From Seiridium cupressi (taxonomy: Eukaryota; Ascomycota; Sordariomycetes; Amphisphaeriales; Sporocadaceae), in assembly GCA_036674765.1 (NCBI GenBank), contig JARVKI010000068.1, forward strand, positions 185,256-249,255: DNA of 64,000 nucleotides, read 5' to 3'. Positions 49,234-61,225 of this stretch are shown here, in pieces; position 1 is the stretch's first letter, and each line of letters starts with the position of its first letter. Below the pieces are notes generated by a model that saw only the letters and a list, made by a program, of their open reading frames with translations, was not told the DNA's origin and did no database searches. The position numbers and the translations under genes are program-made.

Positions 49234-52200
49234 ATGTCGCACTCGCCAGGCACAGATACCTCGGAGGAGATATCCCCGGAAGCCATTGATGCATACCACG
49301 AGACGTGGGATGAGCTCGACGAGCAGATCGAGAGTGCGATCACATTGGCCAACAAATTGGACAAGTTGAAGGACAAGACGCGCTCTCCTTTTGGGCCGGA
49401 GGCAGCCACCAAAAGCATCGCCGTCCTTGAGCAGATGTTAATGAGCAACAAGTCTCTCCGCTCAGCCTTTGAGTCTCTCCAGACAGATGAGCTCCAGCGT
49501 TTGCGTGCCACCATCAACGAGATACCAAACAACGGATTAGGTCGAGATGACCCGATGACTGACCAAGAGCCTCGTCCCCTGCCGCTCTCTACCGAGATCT
49601 CGCGGCAGTCGCTAGATAACTTTCATGATTTTGTATTCAGGGGTCCTTTCAACATGACCCACGTCTTGACCGCGTTTTATAACAAACGCACTGGGCCTGC
49701 CTTGGACCGAGCTGCTTCCTCCAGACTGGAAGTCCCCGAATGGGAAGGCAAGCCTCGCAACCCATCACAAAGGCCACAGAGGCTGATGATTGGGTCTGAT
49801 ATCCTGTTGGAGGAGCTGCAGGAGATCACCTCGACGTCCTTTGGCAAAGTTCCTGCTGTCATTATACCTCCATACAAAGTGCTGTTTCATCACTGGGACA
49901 ACATCCAGGCGAGACTAGAAAGCCTCGTGGCCCTCAAAACAGAGGCCGAGGCGGATGCAGGCACAGAAAATAAATCGACCGCTTTTGGACAATCCCAGCG
50001 GCCTTTTGATCAACCAGAAATGCAACCCCTCAACTTGATTCAGGGACGACTTGACCATCTTCAGTGCTTGGTAGACTTCATCAGAGGTGACCTGGGAGAC
50101 ATCCTGGACATAAGAGCCCGCGTTGCTAATGGCACTATTGAGAAAATCGCTTTCGTTGACCTTTGGCACCTATTCAACCCTGGAGACACTATTCTCTCGT
50201 TCAAGAAAGGCGGTGTACAAGCCCAGCGAGTTTACCATGTCACGGGTGGTCGATATAGATTTCCTTTCAAGAAGAGCGATGGGCACCCTCCGCGTCCAGG
50301 TCGATATATAAGCAGATCGGCTCGTCGTTATGAAATCGAACGGGCCTACGACAGAAGGGACAACCTAGGATTGAAGGGGTGGAGCTCTGACGAGAGTGAG
50401 AGTTCCGATGACGATGGGCCGAGGAAACCATTGGGATCTTATTCGCCTCTCTACCTCGATTGCCTAACAACCATGTTTGATGGCAGCATTCTGCAACCGC
50501 GACGTTATAAGCGTCGTATTGACTACTATACCGGTCAAAGATCAATCACTGAATTGCCGGTCTACCCCATTCAGTTTCACGATCCCGCAGCTAACATGGG
50601 TGATCGTCTAACACGTCGGGGCGAGCGTTTTGTATCTTGCTCGGGACATAAGATGTACAGTGGACAAGCTTTAAAAAGCCTCGACATAATCCAGGGAGAA
50701 GTCTACGTCGATTTCAAAACCGGGTTTGCCGAGAACAGACTCCTAAGCGCCGCACAACGTGATTTCCTCAAATTGGGGCGCCAATCTCCTGATAGCGATG
50801 AGGTCATTGAACTTGTAAGCCGCTTCAAAGCGAAAGGAAACGAGAAGAAAACCTCGACCCAACGATATTGGAAAGTGCCTATCTACGACGACTTCATTAT
50901 CGACTCGGAGCGTGCGGACGACTTCATCAATGAGAATCGAGATCTTCTCCAAGACACTGACCCGGAGGATCTGGAGCCGGGCGACGAGCGTTTTCGTCTA
51001 TTACCACGGAATGTGGTAGCGTTCTCCTTCAGGACGAGAAAATGGCATTTTCTTGACGTCGACTTGATAGAAGATATTGACATGAGCGAGCTGGCCCGAG
51101 ATAGAGGGTTCGACGATCTTGTTGTATCTGACACGTACAAGCAGCTACTGGTAGCCTTGGTCGAGAACCACAGATCCGGAGTCACAGGTGGCGCTTCTGA
51201 CCCCGAGCGCTCGCAACCACTACCGCAGATGGACATCGTGCGAAACAAAGCTCAGGGAATCTGTATCTTACTTCACGGACCCCCAGGCGTTGGGAAAACA
51301 TCCACGGCTGAGACTATAGCAGCTTACACCAAGCGGCCATTGTATTCAATTACATGTGGTGATATGGGACTCTATCCAAGTGCAATGGAAGAGAGGCTCG
51401 AGAAGCACTTCGCCTTGGCTAACAAATGGGGGTGCGTCCTGCTGTTAGATGAGGCCGATGTTTTCCTCATGGCGCGAGATTGGCAAGATGTGGATCGAAA
51501 CTCCTCAGTAAGCGGTAAGTTGGTCGCGCAACTATACTCCTTTATTCTACTTACCAGACAACTGTACTTACAAAAATCGAAGTGTTTCTTCGCTTGCTGG
51601 AATACTACTCCGGTATCCTCTTCTTGACCACGAATCGTGTGGGGGTCATTGACGAGGCCTTCAAATCTCGCATCCACGTGTCTCTGCGCTACCCGAGCCT
51701 CGGACTACTAGAGACCAAGAAGATCTGGGAGAATCTGCTCAACCGCATCGAGCGGGACAATGAGACGCGCACCGTGAAAGTCGCCTTTGACAGGATCACG
51801 CTCCTCGCCTGGGCCGAGGCGCACTACAAGACGTGCGAGCCGACCAAGACCACCTGGAACGGCCGGCAGATCCGCAATGCGTTCCAGACGGCCATTGCGC
51901 TGGGCCGGGCTGACCGCCTGAAGAAGCTCAAGGAAAAGGACATCACCGAGGACGAGGCAGAGCGGATGGGGAAGCCGCGCTTTCTCAGGGTGCTTCTCAC
52001 GGCTACCTCGTTCGTCAAGATCGCCGAGACGGCGAGGGACTTTGAGGATTATCTAGTTTCGGTGCGCGGCCGCGATGCCAAGACGGCGCGCGATCACGAG
52101 GTCAGGGACGACGACTACGATCCCTCCGCACCGCCGAGGGCACAGAAGAGCTACAAATCCATCGCGGCGGCTGCTGGCCGAGGGTCCAAGCCGGCCCTGG

Positions 52201-52283
52201 GCGATGCGGGGAGTGCGATGACAGGTATTGCCAAGAACAATCCGTATCAGCTGGGAGGGGATTCGTCCGACGAGACTGAGTAA
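49234..52283 (+). CDS. Large fungal AAA+ ATPase (993 aa) of the DUF7025-type family
   Basis: Two exons (49234-51514, 51583-52283); the start is the ATG of MSHSPGTDT. The N-terminal 250 residues are helical and charged. A middle domain (about 290-400) with LWHLFNPGDTILSFKKGG and VYHVTGGRYRF matches the substrate-side domain that precedes the ATPase in this fungal family. Pfam's DUF7025 is my best name for it. The AAA+ core has HGPPGVGKTSTAETI (Walker A, about residue 681), VLLLDEADVFL (Walker B, about 734) and ILFLTTNRVG (sensor 1). The intron falls between Walker B and sensor 1. A lid region with TWNGRQIRNAFQTAIALG follows, then an Arg/Asp-rich tail. All ATPase residues look intact, so it should be an active motor or remodeller. 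Its substrate is unknown. Another member lies at 61226-63597. Confidence 0.88.
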
Positions 52284-52960
52284 CTTTGAAGCGCGGTAGC
52301 CACCGGTGCCATTTTGGACAGTAGCTCTTGCGTGTACAAACAATATGGGTAAATATACACATGTCAAATTAAGCAAGACGGTTTGGATATGCGATTGGCA
52401 CCGCAGAGATTGGAGGCGGCGCATCAATATTTTTACAAAATGAAATTATATGATCTGGTCATTCTTCTTGATGTGGACCTAACAAGCACCCTTTGTTTGA
52501 ACTAGCCCCCTTGGGTGCAGGATGGAAAGCTTGGCGCAATTAATGGTAAAAGTCAGGAGGCCAGTTGATGACTGTATACAGTTGAGCATCCTGTTTTTCG
52601 ACTCTGTAACTGCGACGCCGGTAGTCTATGGTTCAAATTTCACAACACCCGGCAGGTAAACTGTTAGGATTGACGACATATACAACACCACCAGAATACG
52701 CTTGAGCGTGATCAATATTATCGATGGTATTAAATATATGTAGTTGTAGTTCAACGTCCATTGCGTGGAAACTAACCGATGACCTCCCCCCGTTTTCATT
52801 TCCTCACAAGTTCCGCATTCAACCCCCCTAATCGCTCTTACGTTGGTATCATAGCTGTTGCTTCATGTCAATGGTTCTCGCCAGTACTGAGAATCTCGAA
52901 ACCGAACAAATCACGCCATTGCGCCGATTACATCCCCGATATCTCAATCTCGAAAACCAT
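52284..52960. other. Convergent spacer
   Basis: 677 bp between the 3' ends of the AAA+ and acetate transporter genes. It is AT rich, especially at 52420-52450 and 52690-52740. No gene is seen. Confidence 0.5.
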
Positions 52961-53960
52961 CTAGACAGTCTCGCGGGGGGTCTTGCCGCGGGCCTCGCGA
53001 CCCTTGTCGGACCAGGGGAAGTGGATGACGGGAATGAGGAAGAACGAGTTGCTGTGACGTGGGTTAGTAGAGACCTAGGATTGCTGGCTGGGTTAGTTAG
53101 GACGTACCTGTGGTCAGCCATACCGGCGAATGCATTGTACCAGGCCAAGAACGCAGCCAGAAGACCGAATCCACCGCCAGCGTGCTTCAAGGTCAAAGAC
53201 GAAGCAGCATTGCCGTTCGATGCTGCGAATTCGCCACAAGCGAGCATAAGGAACGCAAGGTCGAGCGTGAAAAACAGCAGGAAGAACATGAGAGTTGACC
53301 TCAACGTGAGGACGAGGAGGATGAACGTGAAGATGAACCAGCCGATCAAGAAGAAACCAAGCACAGATGCCTCATCAGCTGTGTCGTACACGCTAAGAGC
53401 ACCAAAACCAGGGGTGAGCAGAATGGCGTAGGCGATCCAGAAACCACCATAGGATGACAGGGCGGTGGCACCGAAGGTGTTACCAACGGCCATTTCCCTA
53501 TCCGGCTGTCAGTACAATGCTGCTGCCGGCAGGATTCCTAGCGATAGGGCCCAGCAGCCCGAGCCTGTAGGAATAAATAGTCCATTACTCACCACATACC
53601 AGCCAGCAGCTGGACCAATCCTCCGTAACCGAACGCGAGGGACAATACGACGTTGGGCTTTGTGGCGCCGCGGGCGTTGACGTTGAGGGAGAGGACGAAT
53701 GTCGTCAAGGCGAAAGCGGACAGACCGAGAGGCGCCGGGTTGGCGAACTTCCTGTGCGTCGTTGGCCTGTACAGACCAGGCTGGAACTCACCACCGAAGG
53801 CTGCAAGTCTGTCGTCGGGTCCCGAGTGAATGTGAGCCATGGGGTTGCCGCCATAGTCGTACCGATTGGGTGCGCCGCCATTGGCACCGTTCGTGCCCAC
53901 CGTGTTGACCTTTTCCAGATCGTTGTGCACCTCGGGGTTGGTCGTAGCGGCGGCCGACAT
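52961..53960 (-). CDS. GPR1/FUN34/YaaH-family acetate transporter (Ato type)
   Basis: Three exons (53593-53960, 53108-53497, 52961-53051) give 282 aa, the usual size. The family signature [15 protein letters not shown] opens the first membrane helix (about residue 75). Six hydrophobic segments follow, including [20 protein letters not shown] and the Leu/Phe-rich [20 protein letters not shown]. The short third exon restores the conserved end [18 protein letters not shown]. Family members import acetate with protons, and the yeast ones also affect ammonium export, at the plasma membrane. The N-terminal 60 residues are hydrophilic and probably cytoplasmic. Assigning acetate rather than ammonia or succinate is from family knowledge only. 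Confidence 0.94.
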
Positions 53961-54934
53961 GATTGCAGACTTGTAAAAGGTCTTTTACTGCTGTAATACT
54001 AGTAAAGCCTAAGTGGTGTAACGATGAGAACAAGAAAAGCTATCAAAGCTACAGCGGGGAGGCGCGCTCTTAATGCTTGGGTGGAGCTTTATAGAGGTCC
54101 GCGATCCACGAGATGGAGATGGATAGTTTCAAGGCACACGAAAATGCGGAGTGCGAAGCTTAAGTAGGGTCACTGGGGAAAGGAGATGATGGGTTGACAG
54201 GCTGGGCTGGGATGGGGATGGGGGGGTGGTGAGCCGGCAGAAATAAGTAGCTGACATTAATATGAAAAAGAACTGGGTATGGATTGCTAATAGTCATCAA
54301 TGTACCGTCACTTGGGCAAGCAGATGCATACCAATGTGCGCGTCTGATCCGCATTCAACCCATGTCATGTCCCTGCGGACCGCTCAACGGCCTGGGCTAG
54401 GCGATATGAGAAGCTGCACCAATACAAGCAAGATACAGGAGCCGTAGTCCCACAGCGCTTATAACGACCACCAGATCCGTCTTTCCACGGCGTCGACACG
54501 AAGTACTGCTGGCCCACTTTGGACGAAAGGAAGGGAGCAACTTGCATTGTGCTACCAGCTAGCACCATTGTCGCGGAGCCCAGTTGACAAGTGATGACAA
54601 AAGGAAATGCTACACTGGTTCAGCTCGACCGAGCTTGAGATTACCAAAGAGGAACTTGTAGCGTAGGAACGGTCCAAGATCTGATCTGCTAAGTTTGATG
54701 CACGCATTGACGAGGACCCCGACTTTCCAGAGAGTCGGTCTCTGGTTTTCCAGAATACGTAGTGCACGTATTGCTTTGCTGAATGAGACCAGACTGCTTA
54801 TGTGACATCGGCCATTGCAACCAAACCCGAGCGGAGAACGAAACTATGTACTGTTGCCATGCTTGGGTCATGGGGGTGCGTGACGGGATGCTCTTCCACG
54901 GTGCTAACCTAGCTAAGCCTCTGATGTTGCGCAT

Positions 54935-54948
54935 TCTACCTAGGTAGA
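54935..54948. repeat. 14-bp perfect palindrome centred on CCTAGG
   Basis: TCTACCTAGGTAGA reads the same on both strands. A shorter form, ACCTAGGT, occurs upstream of RPS2 (1064-1071), and CCTA tandem units occur at 55886-55900. It could be a transcription-factor site; unproven. Confidence 0.5.
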
Positions 54949-54968
54949 CACTCCTGCTGGGGCCAGGA

Positions 54969-54986
54969 GATGATGATGATGATGAT
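54969..54986. repeat. (GAT)6 microsatellite
   Basis: Six perfect GAT units in noncoding DNA. Confidence 0.85.
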
Positions 54987-57900
54987 TCAACTTCGGCCGG
55001 CGAGCTCTGGAACTCGTCCGGGGAAGCTCTGGACGAAACACGGGGAGCTGGGAGCTATCCATGTCTCGCGAATAAAGTGTGAGTGGTTCCCACGCCACAT
55101 GCATGCCTCTGCATTGGCTCTTGCGGGACAGAAAGGGACAAGAAGCAAAGCCGACAAGGGCGCGGGAATGGAACGGGAATAGCGTCGACCTCGATGCAAC
55201 ATGCTCAACTTGGGGGGAGCTACTTCCCATAAGGGCCGTCTCGGGAGGAGACCGCCATTGGAGGAATCGGCCTGGTCAATTAATTGACTCTCCAATGAGA
55301 ACGCCGCTGTCAAGGCTGCAAATTGTGTTGAACGTGCGAGCCGCTGACTCGGTCGGAAATCCGGGACGGTCAATCCTACGAGCATGTCGTGCCGTAAAAG
55401 GAACAGAACGAACCCGGCCCTGCCCTGCCTCTGTACTACGCATGTCTGCGCCGGCCTGAGCAGATATAGCTTCTCCCCCGTCTCGTTGCAATTTGTATCA
55501 GACGAAGATTGCTAGCAGCACCAACAATCTCAACTGCCGTAACAACAGAACAAGGGCCAAAATTACATGGTGTTGGAGAACTAGGTGAAGCCCTAGTGGG
55601 CATCGATCGACAGCACTTGGCCTTGTACAGATGAGCAGCGACCACAACTCGGCACAATATTCCCCGCAGCCCATAGCCACACCAGACATTATTCTGGAAC
55701 TAATCTGCACCCCCGAGCAAGCACCGGGGCTCGAGGTGTCCGACTGAGCAATCCAATAGCGGTGGAATCCCTTGTCTGGGTGCTCTCCAGCACCGGCAGT
55801 GTGGGTGAACACCGCGCTATGCTGGTAGGTATTGCAGCAATCACTTATGCCGTGGAATTGATCTGTACCGTACAGTATATGGTCGCCTACCTACCTACCT
55901 GACTGACGCGACGCTGCCCATGAGACAAGCTAGTGGTTAAGCTCTTTTCTAGCGAGGCATTGAAATTAGTTCATGCAATCATCCATTGCACTAGATGACG
56001 AAGCGGCGTTTGAAAATTGGTATTGCCGAGGCTTGCGGACTTTACAGACGACGCCGTTGCACTGGAGCTTTTCTCCCGACTCCCAAGCGTTGTTCTTTTG
56101 TTCCATCAACTTTCGACGTCAGCCCGTCAGTCAGCGTGTACGCAAAAGGCTCAGTAGATGTGGGCTGATGTCGAATGGCCAAGGGCTTCGCGTAAGCCGT
56201 CTGCCAAGGAGCCAAGTGATTAAACAGGCAACGGTTGGCTACCTACACGTATCCAGTGGGCTGGTGATTCCTGGGCTGGGCTCGATGCCAGCGCGCATAA
56301 CCCTTTTGCTCTACACGTACCTTCTGTTCCCGCGTCTCCCCGCAGGAGATGGTCGGGGAGATGATGTGTGCCAGTGCCCATCATGGCCTATGGTTTTCTT
56401 TCTGTGGGCCGCCCACAGCGGTGCTTTGCGGGGCCCCCCGCGCTCGTGGAGTTCTGTTCTTCGTCCAGAGTTTTAGGGCGATGATGATATTTGTCACATC
56501 GAATTCCGCGTTTGCGCCCAGTAAGCGTGCCGAACGAACCGACTTGTTCATTGGGCGGGTGGCGCTCTGCACTACCGACTGCCATGTGGTTCAACGGCTT
56601 GTCGATCGGGCGGCGCTCTTGGCTGGCGGGATTCCGCTGCCCATATCGTCCGCTCTCTACCCCACATTCCCTCGAACAACAGGATCGTATACCGCAGGCG
56701 TCATCGAATTTGACGTTCTGCGCAGCTCGATTGGAGTTACGTACATGTTTTCTGGTAGTGGGAGATCTTCTCAGATGAGGCTACAACTCCAATTGCATAC
56801 AGCGGGCATATGATCCTATCTCCACGTCTCCACGGCATTGTAGCAGTCTCCTCATGCGGTGTCTTGCGGTCCACCATGCGATTGTCGCAAAGATCATCCA
56901 GTTTTTGTGCGCTTTGCCTCTGGCCTTTGGGGATTTCTCCAACTCCCAAGTCCCCAAAATTCCCCCCAACTACCGCTAGTCTCATTGAGGTCCTCTTGAG
57001 TACGTACTTTCGCGGATGTTGCCAAAAGAGGATTTCGAGGTCGATGCGGTGGGTCAAGCGGGCGAACGGAAGGCGCTTTTACATGTTTCGTCTTGGACCA
57101 GTCCGCCCAAGTGAGCAGCTACATCTTTCGAGAAGAGACTCTACAGCATCGTGAACGTCTCGATTTGTCGTACCATATCAGTCTTCCCAACTTTTCCGCG
57201 ACCACGGACGCTGAGTTAGGAGGTTCCTCGGCGTGCTGACGGGGAGTCGACACAGAGAGGGATCCAGAAACCGCCGCCGTTCCGAAGCAGACTTGACACT
57301 TTGGACGTACGGCAGGCAGTACAACACATCTCAGACCCTTGTCTCCGGTGGAACTCTCCCCTTCCGTCTGGCATTGCAGTGAGTTGCATTTGGGTAAACG
57401 AACGGGACATCAGCACCGAATCATATCATTCGCACGGAAAATACTACGCTGACCAACTCGGAGCCTGACAAGCCTCCAGTACCAGGGCCCTGGGAGAACC
57501 CTTTCAATAATTTGCACAGCTTGCCAACCTCATATTCGGTGCCACGCGTTCCTGGATAGCCTCCCATTTGAATGCGACGAGACCTGAAACCTTGATGCCA
57601 CAATCTTGGTTTGTCTTAACCCAGTCAGATTCTTCTCTAGTCTAGTTTCTGGCCATGTAATAACATCCCCGTATTTCTCCTGCTGTTTCGAAGGATTAAT
57701 TCTATTTTAACCATTTAGCCGGGACGTTAGACGCCGCGGAGGTACCAGAACCTTTCATGCATTCGGGAGCACAGCCAGGTGAACGCTGATCAGTAGGCTG
57801 TTCTGAATCCAGGGGGTCGTTGTCATGTTAAAACTGGTAGCGGGCTCTCAGTACCGCGCTTCCCATCCATCCGCAACCTAGACCAGGATAGCGAAACCAA

Positions 57901-58371
57901 AAACCCTACACTGATGTAGAGTTTACTTCTTATTCCAGACCCAACAAATCACTAAAGACCCACAAAGCCCATTGTCTCGCACTACTCGGCAGCTGACTAT
58001 GTACATCGCTCAGGCCCTCCGCTTAACCGGCTGCCGGTCACGCCTCTCTCACTTATCGGCCCGAGGCCTGTATGGGAATACTGGAGTAGGATATAGAACC
58101 CCCGCAGATCGACGGTCGCCGAAACCGCTGAGATCTTGCTTTAGCCTACGTGTCATGTGCCACCTACGCCTCCCTCCTTGGACACGGTGATTGTATGTCA
58201 ACTGAATTATTCCAAGACAATGACTGTACTAGAGACCGCATTCCTTGAATCGCTTGCATTCTTTCATAGTTGATGAACGAATTCTTGTCAAAGCTCCAGC
58301 TTGAGCTGGAGAATGCCAGCTTAGTTCTTTTCGGTCTGAAGGTGCCGACCTGTTCTTCTACGATTTGTGTA

Positions 58372-58993
58372 TCAAACAACCTCAATATCATCAATTGTAA
58401 AATTGTACGGTGGTCGTTCTCTCGCCCAATCCTCCACCGTATAGCCGGCAATGTTTCTGTCAACGCCGGCATTAGAACCAGCCTAATACACCCTCATGAC
58501 TTTGGCATACGATGTGCCCGTGACGCACCTTTTTCCGGTCAAGTAACTGATGGCCAGATGGCACTGAACACTATCGCCAGCCGCGTAGACCCGAGATATG
58601 ACGCTACAATGTGATTGGCCCTCACTCGGAGTGCAGGCTGCGAATTCAGACGTCAGAGGGAAGCCGTCAGCACATCCCTGGCAATGCGCCGAGAATCTGG
58701 GTATGGCCGTGTCTCCGACTGTTGTTTCCAGGCCAGAGACATTAAAGCCTTTCGGCACGGAGTTAGTCAGCTATACGACTTCTGGCTATGTTATAAAAGA
58801 GTGAGGGCAACGAGGACGACTCACTATACCAGCCGGTCAGAGGAGCTGCTGGGTTTCCGTGTGACTCTCCGGCTTGCCAGTTCGTCACATTCCATGTGTA
58901 AGCCAATGGTGAAGTGCTGTTCGCCGTGCCGCGAAGTGCCGATGTGCTTACACCTAAGCAGGCAGCCCATGTTACTATATGTGATATCTTCAT
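58372..58993 (-). CDS. Small secreted cysteine-containing protein (157 aa), effector-like
   Basis: Three exons (58825-58993, 58529-58748, 58372-58456) join in phase. Intron 1 has GTGAGT, a perfect CTGACTAAC branch site and an AAAG end. Intron 2 has GTGCGT and a GTTGACAG end. The protein begins MKISHIVTWAACLGVSTSAL, a typical secretory signal peptide cleaved near residue 19. The mature part has the core YTWNVTNWQAGES, then GWYSFNVSG, then PRFSAHCQGC, FAACTPSE and five cysteines. It has two or more N-glycosylation sites and ends in TVEDWARERPPYNFTIDD. Alternating beta-type residues between the cysteines suggest a small beta-sandwich. I do not recognise a named family. Secretion is well supported; any role in host or microbial interaction is a guess. 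Exon structure needs transcript support. Confidence 0.72.
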
Positions 58994-59391
58994 ATTTTAC
59001 GATCTCTATATTCAACTCGTATGTTTGACTCCCACAGGTCTGGACGGGAAGCTGTAGGGTGGATTTTAAACAAGTTGATTTCTTGTGATACTGACGTATT
59101 TCTTAAAGGAGGTGAAGACCGGTCTACGAATGAGGCGTAGCCGCCGGCTAAACGCAGTGCATACTGGTACTTAAATTAATACGAGCGGCAACTCAATTGA
59201 ATTGTGCTATCATGGTCTATGATGAATACACTTCTTCTGTCAAGGGGCATAACCTATCCTACTCTGTATATGGTTTTAGCCATCACCATTTGTATTGGTC
59301 CCGAACGTCCACAATGTTGTAATTTCAACCAATGGCTACCAGGCCGGGCCATATTGTTTCAGCATGAATATTTCTTTGCTTTGATGGTCCC
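58994..59391. other. Short spacer upstream of the secreted-protein gene
   Basis: 398 bp between the secreted-protein start and the end of the transcription-factor gene, both on the minus strand. It contains no frame of note and must include the secreted-protein promoter. Confidence 0.5.
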
Positions 59392-60740
59392 TTACAGGAC
59401 AACCCCAACCTCGGTGGCGGGCCAGACGAGGAGATAGACATACTCTTCTCCTATAATTTGCCACACGGCTTGAAGAGTCCGCTCAGCCCATCCACGAGTC
59501 CACCACACGTGGCTGACCCCTTTCAGGCCCACGGCCCAGTATGCCAGTAATATGAGCGCCAAGGGATCACGCTCCTGAATATAAATAATGAATGCAGGCA
59601 ACACCATTCCTAGCCACATCGTGGCTACTGTATAAACTCCCGGGGCCGCAGCAACACGACGAAGCGCCACTTTGGACTTGAGGGCTGAATCCATTAGCAC
59701 CTCCTTCCTACCCTGGTTCGGGCAGTCCAGCATTGCGATGGCATGGATCAGGTGATCCACGGCTTGCTCAGCCTCCGGCCATGGGGCCTCATTTGCGAAG
59801 GCAATGACAACAGACCGTCTAACCATGAGTGATGTGGTCTTATCCAGAGCACCGGGATCTCTCCATCCCATACGGAACAAGGCGGTGCTACCTTGGAAGA
59901 GTGATACGATCTGAGTCAGCAGGTCGATCGGGTCAAACGGGGCACCGACAAGCGGCAGGGCAAATGCGCAGCAGGTCAGGAGCCCCGAAGCCGCGAGGGC
60001 AGGCTCGCAGGTCTGAGAGTCCACACGATCGACTGCTGGGCGGAGGGTCTCGATCGCGGTGGACTTGTGTGAGAGCGCAGTGACAAGGTCCGGCGAGGTC
60101 GTGCTGGAATGAGCATTGGCTTGAGATAGTGATGCTATGTGAAGAGCAGAGAACGTCAAGAGTGCGTGGTGTACGTATGGGTGTGCCATATAGTGGCGGG
60201 CTATCGCAGCATGAAACAACGGCAGAGTTTCCGACTGCGAGGAGGACAATGTGATCGAAAGTGATAAGTGGGTGGCATAATGGTGGATAAGCCGATGCGT
60301 TGTACGGCTTACACCTGGATAATCAGAGGGTGTAGACCACGATATGAGCGAGAAGGAGTTCGGTTCGGGACTTTGAGGTGGCAACTCATAATCATTCGAC
60401 GATAGCCGAGATCCTCCAGTATGCGGACCTACCGCCACCGAGTAACTAGATTGCTGAAGCGGCTGTGATGGTGTGACCGGTGCCCTCTTGGACTTGTTGC
60501 ACTGCCCGAATGGATCATAAGGCGATGTGAGATGCCTGTATGTGCAATTCTGGTTCCTTTTGCTACATCTTGTGCATTGAGGTTGGGTCTGGTCACATCT
60601 TACGCGGCGAGCCTTGCATTGTATGCAGCTTAATCAGACGTGAGCTCAAACAAACATCTCCAATGGATATCGTGCTTCGTCAGCAGCTCAGAGCTCACTT
60701 ACCCATGATGCGAGTTGGTATGCTGTCTCCTTGACGGCAT
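59392..60740 (-). CDS. Zn2Cys6 transcription factor (Upc2-like short type)
   Basis: Two exons (60703-60740 and 59392-60628) give 424 aa. The 38-bp first exon encodes only MPSRRQHTNSHH. Its GTAAGT donor joins the TTAAG acceptor so that the zinc cluster reads GCIQCKARRVRCDQTQPQC followed by TRC and, six residues later, Cys: a complete Cx2Cx6Cx6Cx2Cx6C. The basic residues between the second and third Cys fit DNA contact. The rest is a helical fungal activation-domain fold with LIHHYATHLSLSITL and VHHALLTFSALHIASL, the pattern of the sterol-uptake-regulator-like group. There is no coiled-coil dimerisation element beyond the linker. Nuclear. Its targets are unknown; the small secreted-protein gene directly downstream on the same strand is a possible one. 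Confidence 0.9.
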
Positions 60741-61225
60741 GGCGTTCAGATAACGGCCAACCCCCAGGCCGTCGCGACGCTCTAGTCAGATAGATGATCA
60801 CGTGCTTCCCCTGGTCTGCTTTCAATTGAGACAACAAAGAATTTGAAGGGGCGCAGCCTCAAGCATATGCGATGATGTTGCACGTGTTTGTCATGCAAGC
60901 ATCGCGACTTGGCGGGTCTGTCGAGGGTGTCTGCACCGTGAATCCTTCCGGAGGATTCGCTCCAAGTCCGCGGCGACGGGGGCTCAAGCGGATACCTGCA
61001 CTCGCCAAACAATTGCACCGAAGTGGTCCGGGAGACTCAAGAACTGGCGCATACTAACACCATAGCAATTTACTCCAATGGATACGTACTAGTTAGAGGA
61101 TGAAGTTGCTAAAGAGTCCTGGGCTGTATGGTGCCCTTGAAAAGGATATCGGAAAGATTTGCTACTGCGCTTCCTCGCCTATACTTCCGGCCTCATTCTT
61201 GGTCGACATGAAACTTTACATACTG
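60741..61225. other. Spacer upstream of the transcription-factor gene
   Basis: 485 bp holding the transcription-factor promoter and the 3' end of the AAA+ gene. No other gene is seen. Confidence 0.5.

Larger units (their letters stand above)
53961..58371. other. 4.4-kb gene-poor region
   Basis: The segment next to 53961 is the acetate transporter promoter. The remainder has only short, motif-free frames. It contains a 14-bp palindrome TCTACCTAGGTAGA (54935-54948), a (GAT)6 run (54969-54986) and a run of CCTA units (55886-55900). I see no RNA gene or transposon feature. Confidence 0.5.

Noticed and set aside
52865..53431. 188-aa plus-strand frame opposite the acetate transporter
   Set aside because: Antisense shadow spanning the transporter exons; no family pattern of its own.
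56349..56813. 154-aa plus-strand frame in the 54-58 kb spacer
   Set aside because: No ATG-context support, no signal peptide or domain, overlapped by equally long frames.
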